Shown: one piece after another, positions 44,512 to 53,429 of the stretch
How positions within the stretch are numbered: the first letter of the stretch is position 1
Layout: each line of letters opens with the position of its first letter
Assembly (NCBI RefSeq): GCF_026012015.1
Contig: NZ_BRXR01000001.1
Coordinates: 1,024,001-1,088,000 of the forward strand
Reading direction: 5' to 3'
DNA length: 64,000 bases
DNA from: Clostridium omnivorum
GTDB taxonomy: Bacteria > Bacillota > Clostridia > Clostridiales > Clostridiaceae
Made by a program: the position numbers and the translations under genes
Notes under the pieces: model-generated
Database searches by the model: none
What the model saw: the letters and a program-made list of their open reading frames with translations, nothing else
What the model was told of the DNA's origin: nothing

Positions 44512-45201
44512 TTATATGTCTTTAAAGTACTTAGCTAGCTTTTCTTTATCTGGAATTATTATAATCTTATCTCTAACACTTATTAACTGCAATTCCTCTA
44601 ATTTTTTCATAGCCCTAGATATAGTTTCTCTGGGACTTCCAAGCATGTCTGCAAGATATGTAACGGAAATTTTAAGCTTTATAGCAGTTCCATCCTCTAC
44701 TTCAACACCATAATCTTTTGACAGCTTCCAAAACTTAGCTGCAAGCTTTTTTTCTATCTTTAAAGCAGTTGTATTTTTCATTTGTCTATAGAGTCTTCTA
44801 ACCTTTATAGCAAGAGAATTCAACATATTTGTGGTTAAATTAAAATCACTTTTCATAAGTTCAACTAATTTGCATTTATTTATGAGCAATAACTTACCAT
44901 CTTCAAAGGTTTCGCAAAATATTGAGGCAGGTAAATTATCTAAAATAACCTCGTTTAATATTTTATCTCTTCCTAATATAAAAATAATTTTTTTATGAGC
45001 ACCTTCACCAATTTTATATAGAGAGTACTTTCCTGATAATACAATAAATATAGTATCAACCACTTGTTTGTCTAAAAAAATAATTTCTCCCTTTTTAAAG
45101 TTTTTTACTGTGGCTGCTTCAGATAATTCCTTTAAAATTCTTTCTTCTACACCATCAAACAAGTGAAGTTCCTTTAGATTATCAACTGTAATTTTATCCA
45201 T
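44512..45201 (-). CDS. Crp/Fnr family regulator, probable asr regulator
   Basis: 229 residues: beta-roll domain (about 15-125), long dimer helix and winged helix with VTYLADMLGSPRETISRAMKK. No FNR-type cysteine cluster. GAGAGG precedes the ATG at 45201. Its position directly upstream of asrABC suggests it controls sulfite reductase, by analogy with regulators next to asr in other clostridia. No cognate box was identified. Confidence 0.88.
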   Translation of the reverse strand: MDKITVDNLKELHLFDGVEERILKELSEAATVKNFKKGEIIFLDKQVVDTIFIVLSGKYSLYKIGEGAHKKIIFILGRDKILNEVILDNLPASIFCETFEDGKLLLINKCKLVELMKSDFNLTTNMLNSLAIKVRRLYRQMKNTTALKIEKKLAAKFWKLSKDYGVEVEDGTAIKLKISVTYLADMLGSPRETISRAMKKLEELQLISVRDKIIIIPDKEKLAKYFKDI

Positions 45202-45273
45202 TATGGTTCCTCTCAAATTTATATTAATAAATTAAAAGTATGATTTTCTCAACAATGGCATATAAAAAAATTA

Positions 45274-45314
45274 AAACAGCATATAAAGAAATAAATCTTC
45301 CCTTTATGCTGTTT
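45274..45314 (-). terminator. Terminator after the hemerythrin-like gene
   Basis: AAACAGCAT-at-AAAG pairs with CTTTATGCTGTTT; tail AATTTTTTT on the minus strand. Confidence 0.8.
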
Positions 45315-45319
45315 AATAT

Positions 45320-45874
45320 TTATTTATACTTTTGCTCCAATTGTTCTAATAATTGAATATACTTATTCTGAACACCAGCTTTATTCATTTCATCTTCGAA
45401 CTCACTGCACTCTATATTTACTCTATTTAAGGTTTCACTATTAAGCTCCCTTTTTGCAAAAGAATACACAACACTGTCCTCTTTATCTATGTGTCTATTC
45501 AATAAATGGGTATAGGATATTGCATTTGCTATTACATCTAGCTTAGCTTCTTCATCACCTGCTTTAACCTTAGCAAGTGCTTCATCAAGTTCTCTAATAT
45601 ATGCTCTTCCAAGATCATGCTCCACAAGCATTCCATACTTAACTAACTTTTCAGCTGCGCCTCCAATTTCATCCACCATTCTATTAAATAGAAACTTTTC
45701 TTCCTTTCCATGGTGATGCTTATCAGCATAATTTCTAATAAAATCAATCATATTTTCAAAGTCCGTATAATCAATTTCATTTCCCTTCATTAAACCTAAG
45801 CAAGCTTTTCTCACTACCGCTAACATTCTTTTTATGTTTTTATGTTCATCAACCATTAAATTAATTCCATCCAT
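45320..45874 (-). CDS. Hemerythrin-like (HHE) protein
   Basis: 184 residues, four-helix bundle. Iron-ligand histidines and acids sit in VDEHKNIK, KHHHGKEEKFLF, LVEHDLGR and LLNRHIDKEDSVVY. Di-iron proteins of this kind bind oxygen or NO or repair Fe-S clusters. It ends a three-gene operon after a DUF1858 protein and an unknown protein, a context suggesting oxygen or nitrosative stress defence. Start ATG at 45874 gives a family-like N-terminus. Confidence 0.9.
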   Translation of the reverse strand: MDGINLMVDEHKNIKRMLAVVRKACLGLMKGNEIDYTDFENMIDFIRNYADKHHHGKEEKFLFNRMVDEIGGAAEKLVKYGMLVEHDLGRAYIRELDEALAKVKAGDEEAKLDVIANAISYTHLLNRHIDKEDSVVYSFAKRELNSETLNRVNIECSEFEDEMNKAGVQNKYIQLLEQLEQKYK

Positions 45875-45878
45875 AAAC

Positions 45879-46505
45879 TCACACCCTTTTTATTGTATTT
45901 ATACCATCTTCTGTTCTAGTATAACTATACCCTGCACCACTTCCATTTAAGAATCCATTTATCCATGAAGTTCTAAAATTATTATAATTATTGATATCAC
46001 CTGATACTGCATCCCAGTATTCTTTGTGAAGATCCTGAGTAGTCTCCCAAATAATCTCATTTTCATTATTTTCAATTACTTTATTTACCCTGTCACAAGG
46101 CATTCCCTCAAGCATATAGTTGAAAATTAAATTGAAAAAGTCTTCTGGAGAACCTTCATTGATTTGGAGCTTATTCATTATATCTAAACCATTTTTATAA
46201 AAAATATCAGCTATCTTATCTTCTTTAACAGCATTATTCTTTAACAGCTCTGTTATAACATAAGCTAATCTGCTTTCTACACTTATTATTTTTTGCTGAA
46301 GCCAGCCATGAATATTACTATGGTCTATTTCATTTTCTAATAAGCCTGTAACTGGTGCCCCGTATTTTGAATAGCTTTCACTTATCAAAGCCTCACAATT
46401 ATAGCCTTCTCTTTGAGTCAACTCTACTATATTAGTTATTAACCTTTCATGTAATTTAATCTTATCAAATAACCAATAATGAATTTTGCCTAAAAATGCA
46501 CTCAT
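45879..46505 (-). CDS. Unknown protein between DUF1858 and hemerythrin-like genes
   Basis: 208 residues, mostly helical. It opens MSAFLGKIHYWLFDKIKLHERLI, with a His/Trp-rich start, and a central MLEGMPCDRVN segment that carries its one conserved-looking Cys beside another in NCEAL. I do not recognise the family. The ATG follows a plausible site and the gene is only 13 bases after the DUF1858 gene and 4 bases before the hemerythrin-like gene, so all three act together. A sensor or helper in Fe-S or NO metabolism is inference. Confidence 0.7.
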   Translation of the reverse strand: MSAFLGKIHYWLFDKIKLHERLITNIVELTQREGYNCEALISESYSKYGAPVTGLLENEIDHSNIHGWLQQKIISVESRLAYVITELLKNNAVKEDKIADIFYKNGLDIMNKLQINEGSPEDFFNLIFNYMLEGMPCDRVNKVIENNENEIIWETTQDLHKEYWDAVSGDINNYNNFRTSWINGFLNGSGAGYSYTRTEDGINTIKRV

Positions 46506-46518
46506 ATCCTATATCTCC

Positions 46519-46713
46519 TTATTTTACTTTCTCATTCAATGCTTTAATTATTTTATCTACATCTATTCCGTGAACTTGACATGCTTCTTCAATTGTTTCT
46601 GCTTGTGCAGATGGGCATCCTACACATCCCATACCAAAACTAAATAGAACATCTATAACCTCTGGATAATTTCTTACAACTTCGCCTATAGTCATTTCTT
46701 TTAAAATTTTCAT
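46519..46713 (-). CDS. DUF1858 domain protein
   Basis: 64 residues, full DUF1858 fold. It has the family sequence TIGEVVRNYPEVIDVLFSFGMGCVGCPSAQAETIEEACQ with the CVGCP pair that may bind a metal or Fe-S cluster. Members occur beside hemerythrin-like and Hcp-type NO-response genes, as here. GGAGG precedes the ATG. First gene of its operon. Confidence 0.92.
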   Translation of the reverse strand: MKILKEMTIGEVVRNYPEVIDVLFSFGMGCVGCPSAQAETIEEACQVHGIDVDKIIKALNEKVK

Positions 46714-46856
46714 TATTTGTTCCCTCCATTTTTTATTAAATCTAAACTTTAAATATAGGTTAACCTTTTTTCATTTCTTTATTTCATACTACCACAGGAT
46801 ATTTTAAATTTCGGTAGCAAATGTTACAAGGAATAATAATTATCCTATAAATAAAA

Positions 46857-46889
46857 AACACTATCTTAATAAATCTATAAGACAGTGTT
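46857..46889 (-). terminator. Terminator after the second ABC exporter operon
   Basis: AACACTatCTTA pairs with TAAGacAGTGTT; minus-strand tail TTTTATTT. Confidence 0.8.
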
Positions 46890-46908
46890 ACATACACATT
46901 TTTACATT

Positions 46909-48657
46909 CTAGTTCCAGGTCATTTTCTCAAGTGCAATATGGCTGCGATACCAATTGTCCTTTTGTAGGAGCACTTCTGGTGCACCAACATTTTTTATTC
47001 TTCCTTTTTCTAAGATAACCACTCTATCGCTGGCAATCATAGATGATAGTCTGTGAGATATAGATAATATTGTATGGGCATCACTTGCCTTTTTAAGTAC
47101 AGACACTATCTTATCCTCTGTAATAGAATCAAGATTTGCAGTAATCTCATCTAGTAATAGTATGGGAGGGTTAGTTACAATAGCCCTAGCTATTGCCAAA
47201 AGCTGTTTTTGTCCTTGTGAAAAAAGTGTATCACTAGTTACTTTTGTATCCATTCCATTTTCCAGGGACCATATATAATCTGTCATACCTACAAACTCTA
47301 TAGCTTCCTCAACTTGCTTTCTTGTAATGTTTTTATCTTGAAGACTTATTTGATCTGCAACATTTCCTTTGATAATATGAAAGCTTTGGTTCACGTATCC
47401 AAATATCTTTCGTTTTTCTGAGTTTGGTATATCATAGACATCAACCCCATTGATTGTGATATTACCCTTTGATGGCTTTAAAAGTCCCATAATAAGCTTA
47501 AATAAGGTGGACTTTCCTACACCTGTTCTGCCAACAAAAGTAACCTTCTCATTTGATACTAAATTAAGATTAATATTTTGTAACACATCATTATCATCCT
47601 CATAATGAAAGGAGATATCATTAAAGGATAATCTCACTTCTCCCTTTACAGGTATAATATCTTCCACTTTCAAAGCATTTTTCTTAAAGTTATCCTCAGC
47701 TTCACTATAAAAATCATCTACTCTGTGAATACCTGAAATTGCTTCTTGAATGTCTTGAAGTTCCATTCCAAGGTTTTCTATAGGTGTAAATAAGTTAGAT
47801 ATTAATTCAATTGATGCTGCAACCATTCCTAGAGATATACCTAAATAGTTCAGATGTTTTGATGATAGCACTACAATGAAAGCTATGACCACAGCACGAG
47901 TAAGTTGAATAATTGGTGAAAATACAGAATCATAAAAATTAACCTTTTCAACTGTTTTATAGTTATCAAGCAAATACTTAGTATAATTCTTTTCCATGAA
48001 GTTTTCTTTGCTGTAAGCTTTAATCATCTTTACATTTTTTATGCTTTCTGAAATATGATTATTTACCTTACTTATAAGTATCCTGTTTTCAATCTGTGCT
48101 TTAAGCATTCTCTTTTGAAAAAGTCTTGTAATACCATAAATAGCTGGCAGCAGTATTAAAGTAACAGCTCCAAGCTTAGAACTAAACATCCAAATTGAAA
48201 CTACTATTCCTATTACCTTGAAGCAGTCAACCACCATTCCTATAATGCCGCTTGTAAATAGTGTATTAATTGCATCAACATCATTTGTAAAACGAGAAAC
48301 AACTATCCCTGAGCTATTAGAGGAAAAGAAGCTAGCATTTATTCTTTGGAGCTTTTCCATCATCTGTACTCGTATTTCTTTAGTAATTTTTTGCCCAAGT
48401 ACAGTAAGTATAGCTTCTTTAACAAAGTCAAACACTCCTATAAATAGAAGCACTCCAATATAGGCTATAGCTAAAAAAAGCAGTTTATCATAGCTTCTTG
48501 CAACTAGATTATGGTCTACAATGTATTTTAAAATTTGAGGAGGGATTAAGCTAGTTACTACAACACCAATAATAGCGATAAGTAACAGTATGCTCATTAA
48601 AGCGTTGCTTTTTAAAACATTAGTCATGGACTTTTTTATCAAACTATTCTTCATCAT
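46909..48657 (-). CDS. Heterodimeric ABC exporter, subunit with consensus Walker B
   Basis: 582 residues: six-helix exporter domain (about 20-310) then ATPase. Walker A GRTGVGKST, Walker B ILLLDEITANLD with catalytic Glu, signature LFSQGQKQLL (variant), H-loop SISHRLSS. The start is one of two adjacent ATGs at 48657/48654 after GGGGGG; a longer frame exists upstream. The gene overlaps its partner by 14 bases. Its variant signature pairs with the degenerate Walker B of the partner, as expected for an asymmetric exporter. Confidence 0.9.
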   Translation of the reverse strand: MMKNSLIKKSMTNVLKSNALMSILLLIAIIGVVVTSLIPPQILKYIVDHNLVARSYDKLLFLAIAYIGVLLFIGVFDFVKEAILTVLGQKITKEIRVQMMEKLQRINASFFSSNSSGIVVSRFTNDVDAINTLFTSGIIGMVVDCFKVIGIVVSIWMFSSKLGAVTLILLPAIYGITRLFQKRMLKAQIENRILISKVNNHISESIKNVKMIKAYSKENFMEKNYTKYLLDNYKTVEKVNFYDSVFSPIIQLTRAVVIAFIVVLSSKHLNYLGISLGMVAASIELISNLFTPIENLGMELQDIQEAISGIHRVDDFYSEAEDNFKKNALKVEDIIPVKGEVRLSFNDISFHYEDDNDVLQNINLNLVSNEKVTFVGRTGVGKSTLFKLIMGLLKPSKGNITINGVDVYDIPNSEKRKIFGYVNQSFHIIKGNVADQISLQDKNITRKQVEEAIEFVGMTDYIWSLENGMDTKVTSDTLFSQGQKQLLAIARAIVTNPPILLLDEITANLDSITEDKIVSVLKKASDAHTILSISHRLSSMIASDRVVILEKGRIKNVGAPEVLLQKDNWYRSHIALEKMTWN

Positions 48658-50380
48658 TTGTCCCCCCTTCTGCATACTGTAAATTAAATATAGTTTCATA
48701 AACTTCGGATCTTTTCATCAGTTCCTCATGAGTTCCATACTCAACTGTTTTATCATTTTTTAGCAGTAGAATTTTATCTATTTTACTGAAAATCGATAAA
48801 CGATGAGAAACTAAAATAATTAAGCTATCATTATAATTATTCTTCAAGTTTTCAATTATTTTTTCCTCAGTTTTCATATCAACAGCTGAAAATGGGTCAT
48901 CTAATATTATAATTTTGTTTTTATTAAGCAGCGCCCTTGCAAGCGCTACTCTAGCCTGCTGTCCTCCACTTAATTTGATTCCGCTATTTCCAACTAAAGT
49001 ATCTTGTTCTTCAGGCATTGCCGCTAAATCTGTGTCAAAGCATACCTCCTTTAATACAGAGGTAACATCTGCTTCACATCCCAATGTAATATTGTTATAA
49101 ATGGTGTCTGAAAGAAGCTGTGGATTATGTCCTAAGTATGAAATCATTTGGCTGCGCTCATATTCTGTATAATCCTTAAGCTCCTTGCCGTCTATTTTTA
49201 TGCTTCCCGAATAAGGATATAACCCAAGTAAAGATAAAACCAGTGTAGATTTACCAGAAGCAATAGAACCTGTTATCCCTATAATTTCACCTTTCTTGCC
49301 TTCAAAGCTTATGTTTTCAATAATATTATCCTTACCTTCTTCATAGGCAAAACTAAGGTTTTTAACTGATAATACTGTATTACTTTCATTTATTTCAGTG
49401 TTAGTATCCTTACTCTCATATTCCTTAAGATAAGGTTTAATTCTCTTCCAAGAAACCTGAGATTTTTGAACAGAATTAAATAGCTTGGCTGCTTTACTCG
49501 CCTTTACTGCCATTGCAGTAAACATAGTAATGTAAGTGGAAAATACTCCTACAGTCCAACTTCCACTAATTACTTTAGTACCACCCAAATAAATTACAGT
49601 TATTACGCCAAGCATTGCTATAACGTTATAGATAGGCTGCATAGAGTTTTCCAGTATATTAGCTTTTATTGCCTTGTTTTGCAGGTCTTCCAGTTCATTA
49701 TTGTACCTTTCTCTGTTTTGTAACTCCATTCCATTTACACGGTACAGCATAAAATTGTCAATTATATCATAAGTAAAGTCAGTAACTTCGCTAGTCTTTT
49801 TACGATAGTCTTTAGAATACTTATAAATAACACTTTTTAATTTTTCAGCTATCAGCATAGCAACAGGGATAAAAACAATAGAAATCAAAGTTATTTTCAC
49901 ATCATAAACAAGCATGGAAACTAAGTAAGATGCCATTAAAACACCGGTATCAAAAACTTCAGTAGTGAATTTTCGCATTCCCTCTACACATAGATCTACA
50001 TCGGAAATAGCTCTTGTCATTAAATTTCCGGCATTTTCATTATCAAGCTCAGCTGTGCTCTTATGCATTATGCTATTGTATATCATAAGCCTCATAGCAG
50101 CACTAGTGCTATTAGCAAAACGCCTTATATAAAAGCGCTTAAAGTAGCGTAAAAGCTGAATTATTCCAATAAGTACAACATAGGTAACTGCAAGTATTAA
50201 AACAGAAGATAAATTGCTCTCATGGGCAATAGAATCTATAAGTTTTCCTTGGTATATAGGTCCTAAAATAGTTGAAATATTAAAGGTTAATCCAAATATA
50301 ACAATAAAAGCTACAACCAGCTTTTCTTTTTTCCAGTAGTTTATAATTTTATCCGGCTCTCTCATAGGCTCAATTTTCAA
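48644..50380 (-). CDS. Heterodimeric ABC exporter, subunit with degenerate Walker B
   Basis: 578 residues: six-helix exporter domain and ATPase. Walker A GSIASGKST, signature LSGGQQARV, Walker B IIILDDPFSAVD with Asp in place of the catalytic Glu, H-loop ILVSHRLS (His kept, unlike the first exporter pair). Follows the ChrB-N-like gene by 15 bases in one operon behind the promoter at 50986-51014. Substrate is unknown; a drug, toxic ion or peptide are all possible. Confidence 0.9.
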   Translation of the reverse strand: MKIEPMREPDKIINYWKKEKLVVAFIVIFGLTFNISTILGPIYQGKLIDSIAHESNLSSVLILAVTYVVLIGIIQLLRYFKRFYIRRFANSTSAAMRLMIYNSIMHKSTAELDNENAGNLMTRAISDVDLCVEGMRKFTTEVFDTGVLMASYLVSMLVYDVKITLISIVFIPVAMLIAEKLKSVIYKYSKDYRKKTSEVTDFTYDIIDNFMLYRVNGMELQNRERYNNELEDLQNKAIKANILENSMQPIYNVIAMLGVITVIYLGGTKVISGSWTVGVFSTYITMFTAMAVKASKAAKLFNSVQKSQVSWKRIKPYLKEYESKDTNTEINESNTVLSVKNLSFAYEEGKDNIIENISFEGKKGEIIGITGSIASGKSTLVLSLLGLYPYSGSIKIDGKELKDYTEYERSQMISYLGHNPQLLSDTIYNNITLGCEADVTSVLKEVCFDTDLAAMPEEQDTLVGNSGIKLSGGQQARVALARALLNKNKIIILDDPFSAVDMKTEEKIIENLKNNYNDSLIILVSHRLSIFSKIDKILLLKNDKTVEYGTHEELMKRSEVYETIFNLQYAEGGTNDEE

Positions 50381-50395
50381 AACAGTGTCCCCCCA

Positions 50396-50929
50396 TTACT
50401 TACTGCTATCGTCAACTTCAAAAACTTTATTACTAAATTGATTTAATAATTCTGAGCATTCATCAATTCTCCTAAGTATTTCAAGTTTAAGTTCACATTC
50501 AAAGTAATCCTTCTTCTCTATCTTTTTTAACCATACACTTAACTTCTTTATCTCATGTTCATTTTCTTCTATTTCGGCAAAAGTATAGTTCTCCCTTTTA
50601 GTCTCTTTATCAATTTCAGCTACAAAATCATCACACTTTTCAATTAGTTCCTTATAATCTAGTTCTCGTTCTTTATTAAATTGCTCAATTAGCTTTTTAT
50701 TTTTATTTTCATCTTCTATTAAAGTAATGCAGCTTATGCTTTGTCCACCACTGTTATTAATTTGTTCTTCAAGCTTATTAAACTCCTCCTCAGCCTCCTC
50801 GGTATCGGGTAAAATCCATATAGATTGAAAAACATTCAGAGCACCAATAGACTTTAGTTTTCTCCATACAGCCATTCTATTTTTCTGCGGTTCTCTTGGA
50901 ATTTGATATATCAAGGTTCTCCAATTCAA
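50396..50929 (-). CDS. ChrB N-terminal domain-like protein
   Basis: 177 residues. The first 80 residues (LIYQIPREPQKNRMAVWRKLKSIG, FQSIWILPDTEEAEEEF) fit the ChrB N-terminal domain, seen in chromate-resistance regulators; a charged helical tail (about 100-177) replaces the usual C-terminal half. The TTG at 50929 follows AAGGAAG at good spacing; a longer frame opens six codons earlier. It leads the ABC exporter operon, whose leader holds two tandem operators. It may be the regulator that binds them or a sensor for it, which is inference. Confidence 0.75.
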   Translation of the reverse strand: MNWRTLIYQIPREPQKNRMAVWRKLKSIGALNVFQSIWILPDTEEAEEEFNKLEEQINNSGGQSISCITLIEDENKNKKLIEQFNKERELDYKELIEKCDDFVAEIDKETKRENYTFAEIEENEHEIKKLSVWLKKIEKKDYFECELKLEILRRIDECSELLNQFSNKVFEVDDSSK

Positions 50930-50948
50930 AACCTCACTTCCTTTCAAA

Positions 50949-51014
50949 TGTAATACCGGTTACATGTAATACTGGTTACAACTTAAATATATTCCTACTT
51001 TCTTCTACTGTCAA
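50949..51014 (-). promoter_or_regulatory. Promoter with two tandem operators for the ChrB-N/ABC operon
   Basis: On the minus strand TTGACA (51009-51014) and TATATT (50986-50991) are 17 bases apart. The predicted start is near 50979. Two 16-bp copies follow back to back in the leader, TGTAATACCGGTTACA (50949-50964) and TGTAATACTGGTTACA (50965-50980), each TGTAA-N6-TTACA. A repressor bound there would block initiation or elongation. Confidence 0.8.
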
Positions 51015-51082
51015 TATTTATCATCAAATAATAAAATCCAACCAAAATGCAATGCAGCACATTAGTTGGACCTTAAGTTATT

Positions 51083-52249
51083 TTAGCTATATATTTTTGA
51101 TAGTCTTTCAGATTCCTCAGGTGAAAGTGGAACTGATGTTATAGAGTTTTTCATTGTCTCCATTATTTCACCTAAAGTAATATTTAGTGCTCTTTCAAAA
51201 GCATTTAAATCTTTTCCTGCTTCTTCTTTTGCAAGTTCCTCAGCATATTTAAGATTAACTTTTCCCCAAACTTTTGCTAATTCCTTCTTATTTGGAATTG
51301 GTGCGTCTAGCTTTCTATTTAAAGCTGCAAACTGATGGAAAAGTGTTGAAAGCCACAATGCAGCTGACCTGCTAATAAGGTACTCATTATGTTCAGCCCC
51401 AATAACTGCAGGTATTAAAAGCTTTGGATAGAGTAATTGTAAGTATGCAAGATTTCCTGTTATAAATGCTAAATTCCATGTTTCATATAAGCTCACCCAT
51501 TTTCTAGATAAGTGGAAAAGCATTACTTTGTTTTCATCTTCCGAAAGTGAAACAGTATCTGGAGCAATTTGAGAAAGTACTGCACCTACAAGAGCATTAT
51601 CATTGAATCCCGCCTTGTTATCTGTTACAGCAGCCTCAAGGATATTTAGCTTAAGTCCATCCTGTTGGGCTTTTATTTCAGAATCTGTAATTACTTTTCT
51701 TTTACGAACCATTGCACGGCTTCTATATACCATATCCATACCAATTATTTTTGTAGGCTCAAACATACTTCCACGGTATAGTTTTTTTAAATCCTCAAGA
51801 GCATCTATAAAATTTGATCCTATTCCATACTTTGAACGTTGTTTTAATAAATACTCCTGGATTTCAATAACAAAATCTACATTACTTACAATTTCCTTGG
51901 TCAATTCATTTAGTATATATGAATGATGTACAGACCTTATAATTATGTCCTTACTTTTTTCATCTTTAACTTCTGGAATAAGGTTAGCATCAATAGCTTC
52001 TTTTAAAAATTCGTATATAGCTGGCTGCTTTGTAACAATAGCATTACGAGTTTCCTCAAACATAGTTCTAAATGAAACAGGCTTTTCTAAGCTTTCCTTT
52101 ACTAGAGCCCTTGCAGGCTCGAAATCGTACAATAGCATGTCATCTTTCAATACCTCTGCTATGGTTTTAGGATTAGATAACATGTCAATATTTATTCCTG
52201 TTAGCTCCATAAACTTGTCAATATAAAGATAAGAATCTTTTTCAGCCAT
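51083..52249 (-). CDS. Unknown 388-residue helical protein of the flavin/iron-sulfur operon
   Basis: I do not recognise this protein. It is soluble-looking, mostly helical, without a signal peptide. Possible ligand residues include RSVHHSYILNELT (about 125), FHLSRKWVSLYETWN (about 240), GAEHNEYLISR (about 285) and LFHQFAALN (about 305). There is no CXXC or nucleotide-binding motif. AAGGGGAG precedes the ATG. It is the last gene of the operon led by the membrane protein at 54972 and lies 23 bases after the reductase gene. An enzyme or substrate-handling component of the same pathway is inferred from position. Confidence 0.75.
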   Translation of the reverse strand: MAEKDSYLYIDKFMELTGINIDMLSNPKTIAEVLKDDMLLYDFEPARALVKESLEKPVSFRTMFEETRNAIVTKQPAIYEFLKEAIDANLIPEVKDEKSKDIIIRSVHHSYILNELTKEIVSNVDFVIEIQEYLLKQRSKYGIGSNFIDALEDLKKLYRGSMFEPTKIIGMDMVYRSRAMVRKRKVITDSEIKAQQDGLKLNILEAAVTDNKAGFNDNALVGAVLSQIAPDTVSLSEDENKVMLFHLSRKWVSLYETWNLAFITGNLAYLQLLYPKLLIPAVIGAEHNEYLISRSAALWLSTLFHQFAALNRKLDAPIPNKKELAKVWGKVNLKYAEELAKEEAGKDLNAFERALNITLGEIMETMKNSITSVPLSPEESERLSKIYS

Positions 52250-52272
52250 TTTTATCTCCCCTTAAATTTATT

Positions 52273-53427
52273 TTATAAAATTACTTCCAAATCACTCATT
52301 GGATATGCCTTACAAGAGTGAATATATCCGTATTTTTCATCAACATAACGTAATAGTACACCGCGAGGCATAAATACCTTACCTGATACTAGCTTAACAC
52401 GGCATAAACTACATTCTCCTGAGCGGCAGCATACGTTAACTCTAACTCCTGCTCTTTCAAGAGAAGTTAATAAGGATTCTCCTGATAGTACTTTAATCTT
52501 TCTTCCATCAGAAAGATTAACTGTAAACTCTTCTTTTCCAGTTAAATTTTCAGGCCATCCTGGTTCATTTTGGATGTCCTGCCTTGAACCAAACATTTCC
52601 TGATGGATTCTTTTATTTTCAACACCTAACTTTGAAAGCTCACTTTTGCAAAAATCATACATAACTTGTGGTCCGCAAATGTAGAAGGTTGCTGAATCCA
52701 AGTTTTTAATCTGCTTTTTGATACACTCACCGGTAATAAAACCTGTTTCCCCTTTATAATCTTCAGTAGGTTCTGAAACTATAAGTGTAAATTTAAAATT
52801 ATCATGTCTAGCACTTAAATCTCTTAGCTCTTCTAAGAAAATAGCAGACTTCTCTGTTCTTGCACCATATATTAAGTGAATATTTCTATCAAGTCCCACA
52901 TTTAAAACTTCTTTAGTCATACTCATAAAAGGTGTAATACCGCTTCCTCCAGCTAAGAAAACTAAATCTTTTCCGTGAAATACTGGATTATAGTGAAATT
53001 CTCCAGCAGGAGCACTAGCTTCAAAGCTATCTCCAACTTTAGCCTTATCTAAAAAATAATCCGACACAAAACCTCTTTTAATCCTAGCAATTGTTATATC
53101 ATAATATGCTCTTTGTCTAGGTGATGATGATAAGCTGTAAGGTCTGCTTGTACGTACACCATCTATTTCTGCAAATATATTAATATATTGCCCTGCTTCA
53201 AAAGGAGGAAGGTAGCCATTTTTTGATACAAAACGGAAGGTTTTTGCTTCATCAGTTCTGCCTATTATTTCTGATAAAACAAGTTCTACTTTTTTAGGAT
53301 GAAGCCTGTCAATTAATTTTTGAGTTCTTCCTCTATCAATGCTATAATCCTTACCATTCTTTTTAAGTACTGCTATTTCTTCAGATACTTTCTCAATATT
53401 TTCGATTTGTGATATGAATCTTCTCAT
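52273..53427 (-). CDS. NAD(P)H:FAD oxidoreductase with C-terminal [2Fe-2S] ferredoxin domain
   Basis: 384 residues. FAD domain (about 45-150, with RPYSLSSSPRQ), NAD(P) domain (GKDLVFLAGGSGITPFMSM) and a plant-type [2Fe-2S] domain at the C-terminus (CCRSGECSLCRVKL, then Cys in SCKAYP). It resembles HMP/benzoate-dioxygenase-type reductases that supply electrons to a partner enzyme, here most likely the flavoenzyme two bases upstream. About 45 residues precede the FAD domain. GGAGG precedes the ATG. Confidence 0.92.
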   Translation of the reverse strand: MRRFISQIENIEKVSEEIAVLKKNGKDYSIDRGRTQKLIDRLHPKKVELVLSEIIGRTDEAKTFRFVSKNGYLPPFEAGQYINIFAEIDGVRTSRPYSLSSSPRQRAYYDITIARIKRGFVSDYFLDKAKVGDSFEASAPAGEFHYNPVFHGKDLVFLAGGSGITPFMSMTKEVLNVGLDRNIHLIYGARTEKSAIFLEELRDLSARHDNFKFTLIVSEPTEDYKGETGFITGECIKKQIKNLDSATFYICGPQVMYDFCKSELSKLGVENKRIHQEMFGSRQDIQNEPGWPENLTGKEEFTVNLSDGRKIKVLSGESLLTSLERAGVRVNVCCRSGECSLCRVKLVSGKVFMPRGVLLRYVDEKYGYIHSCKAYPMSDLEVIL

Positions 53428-53429
53428 AA

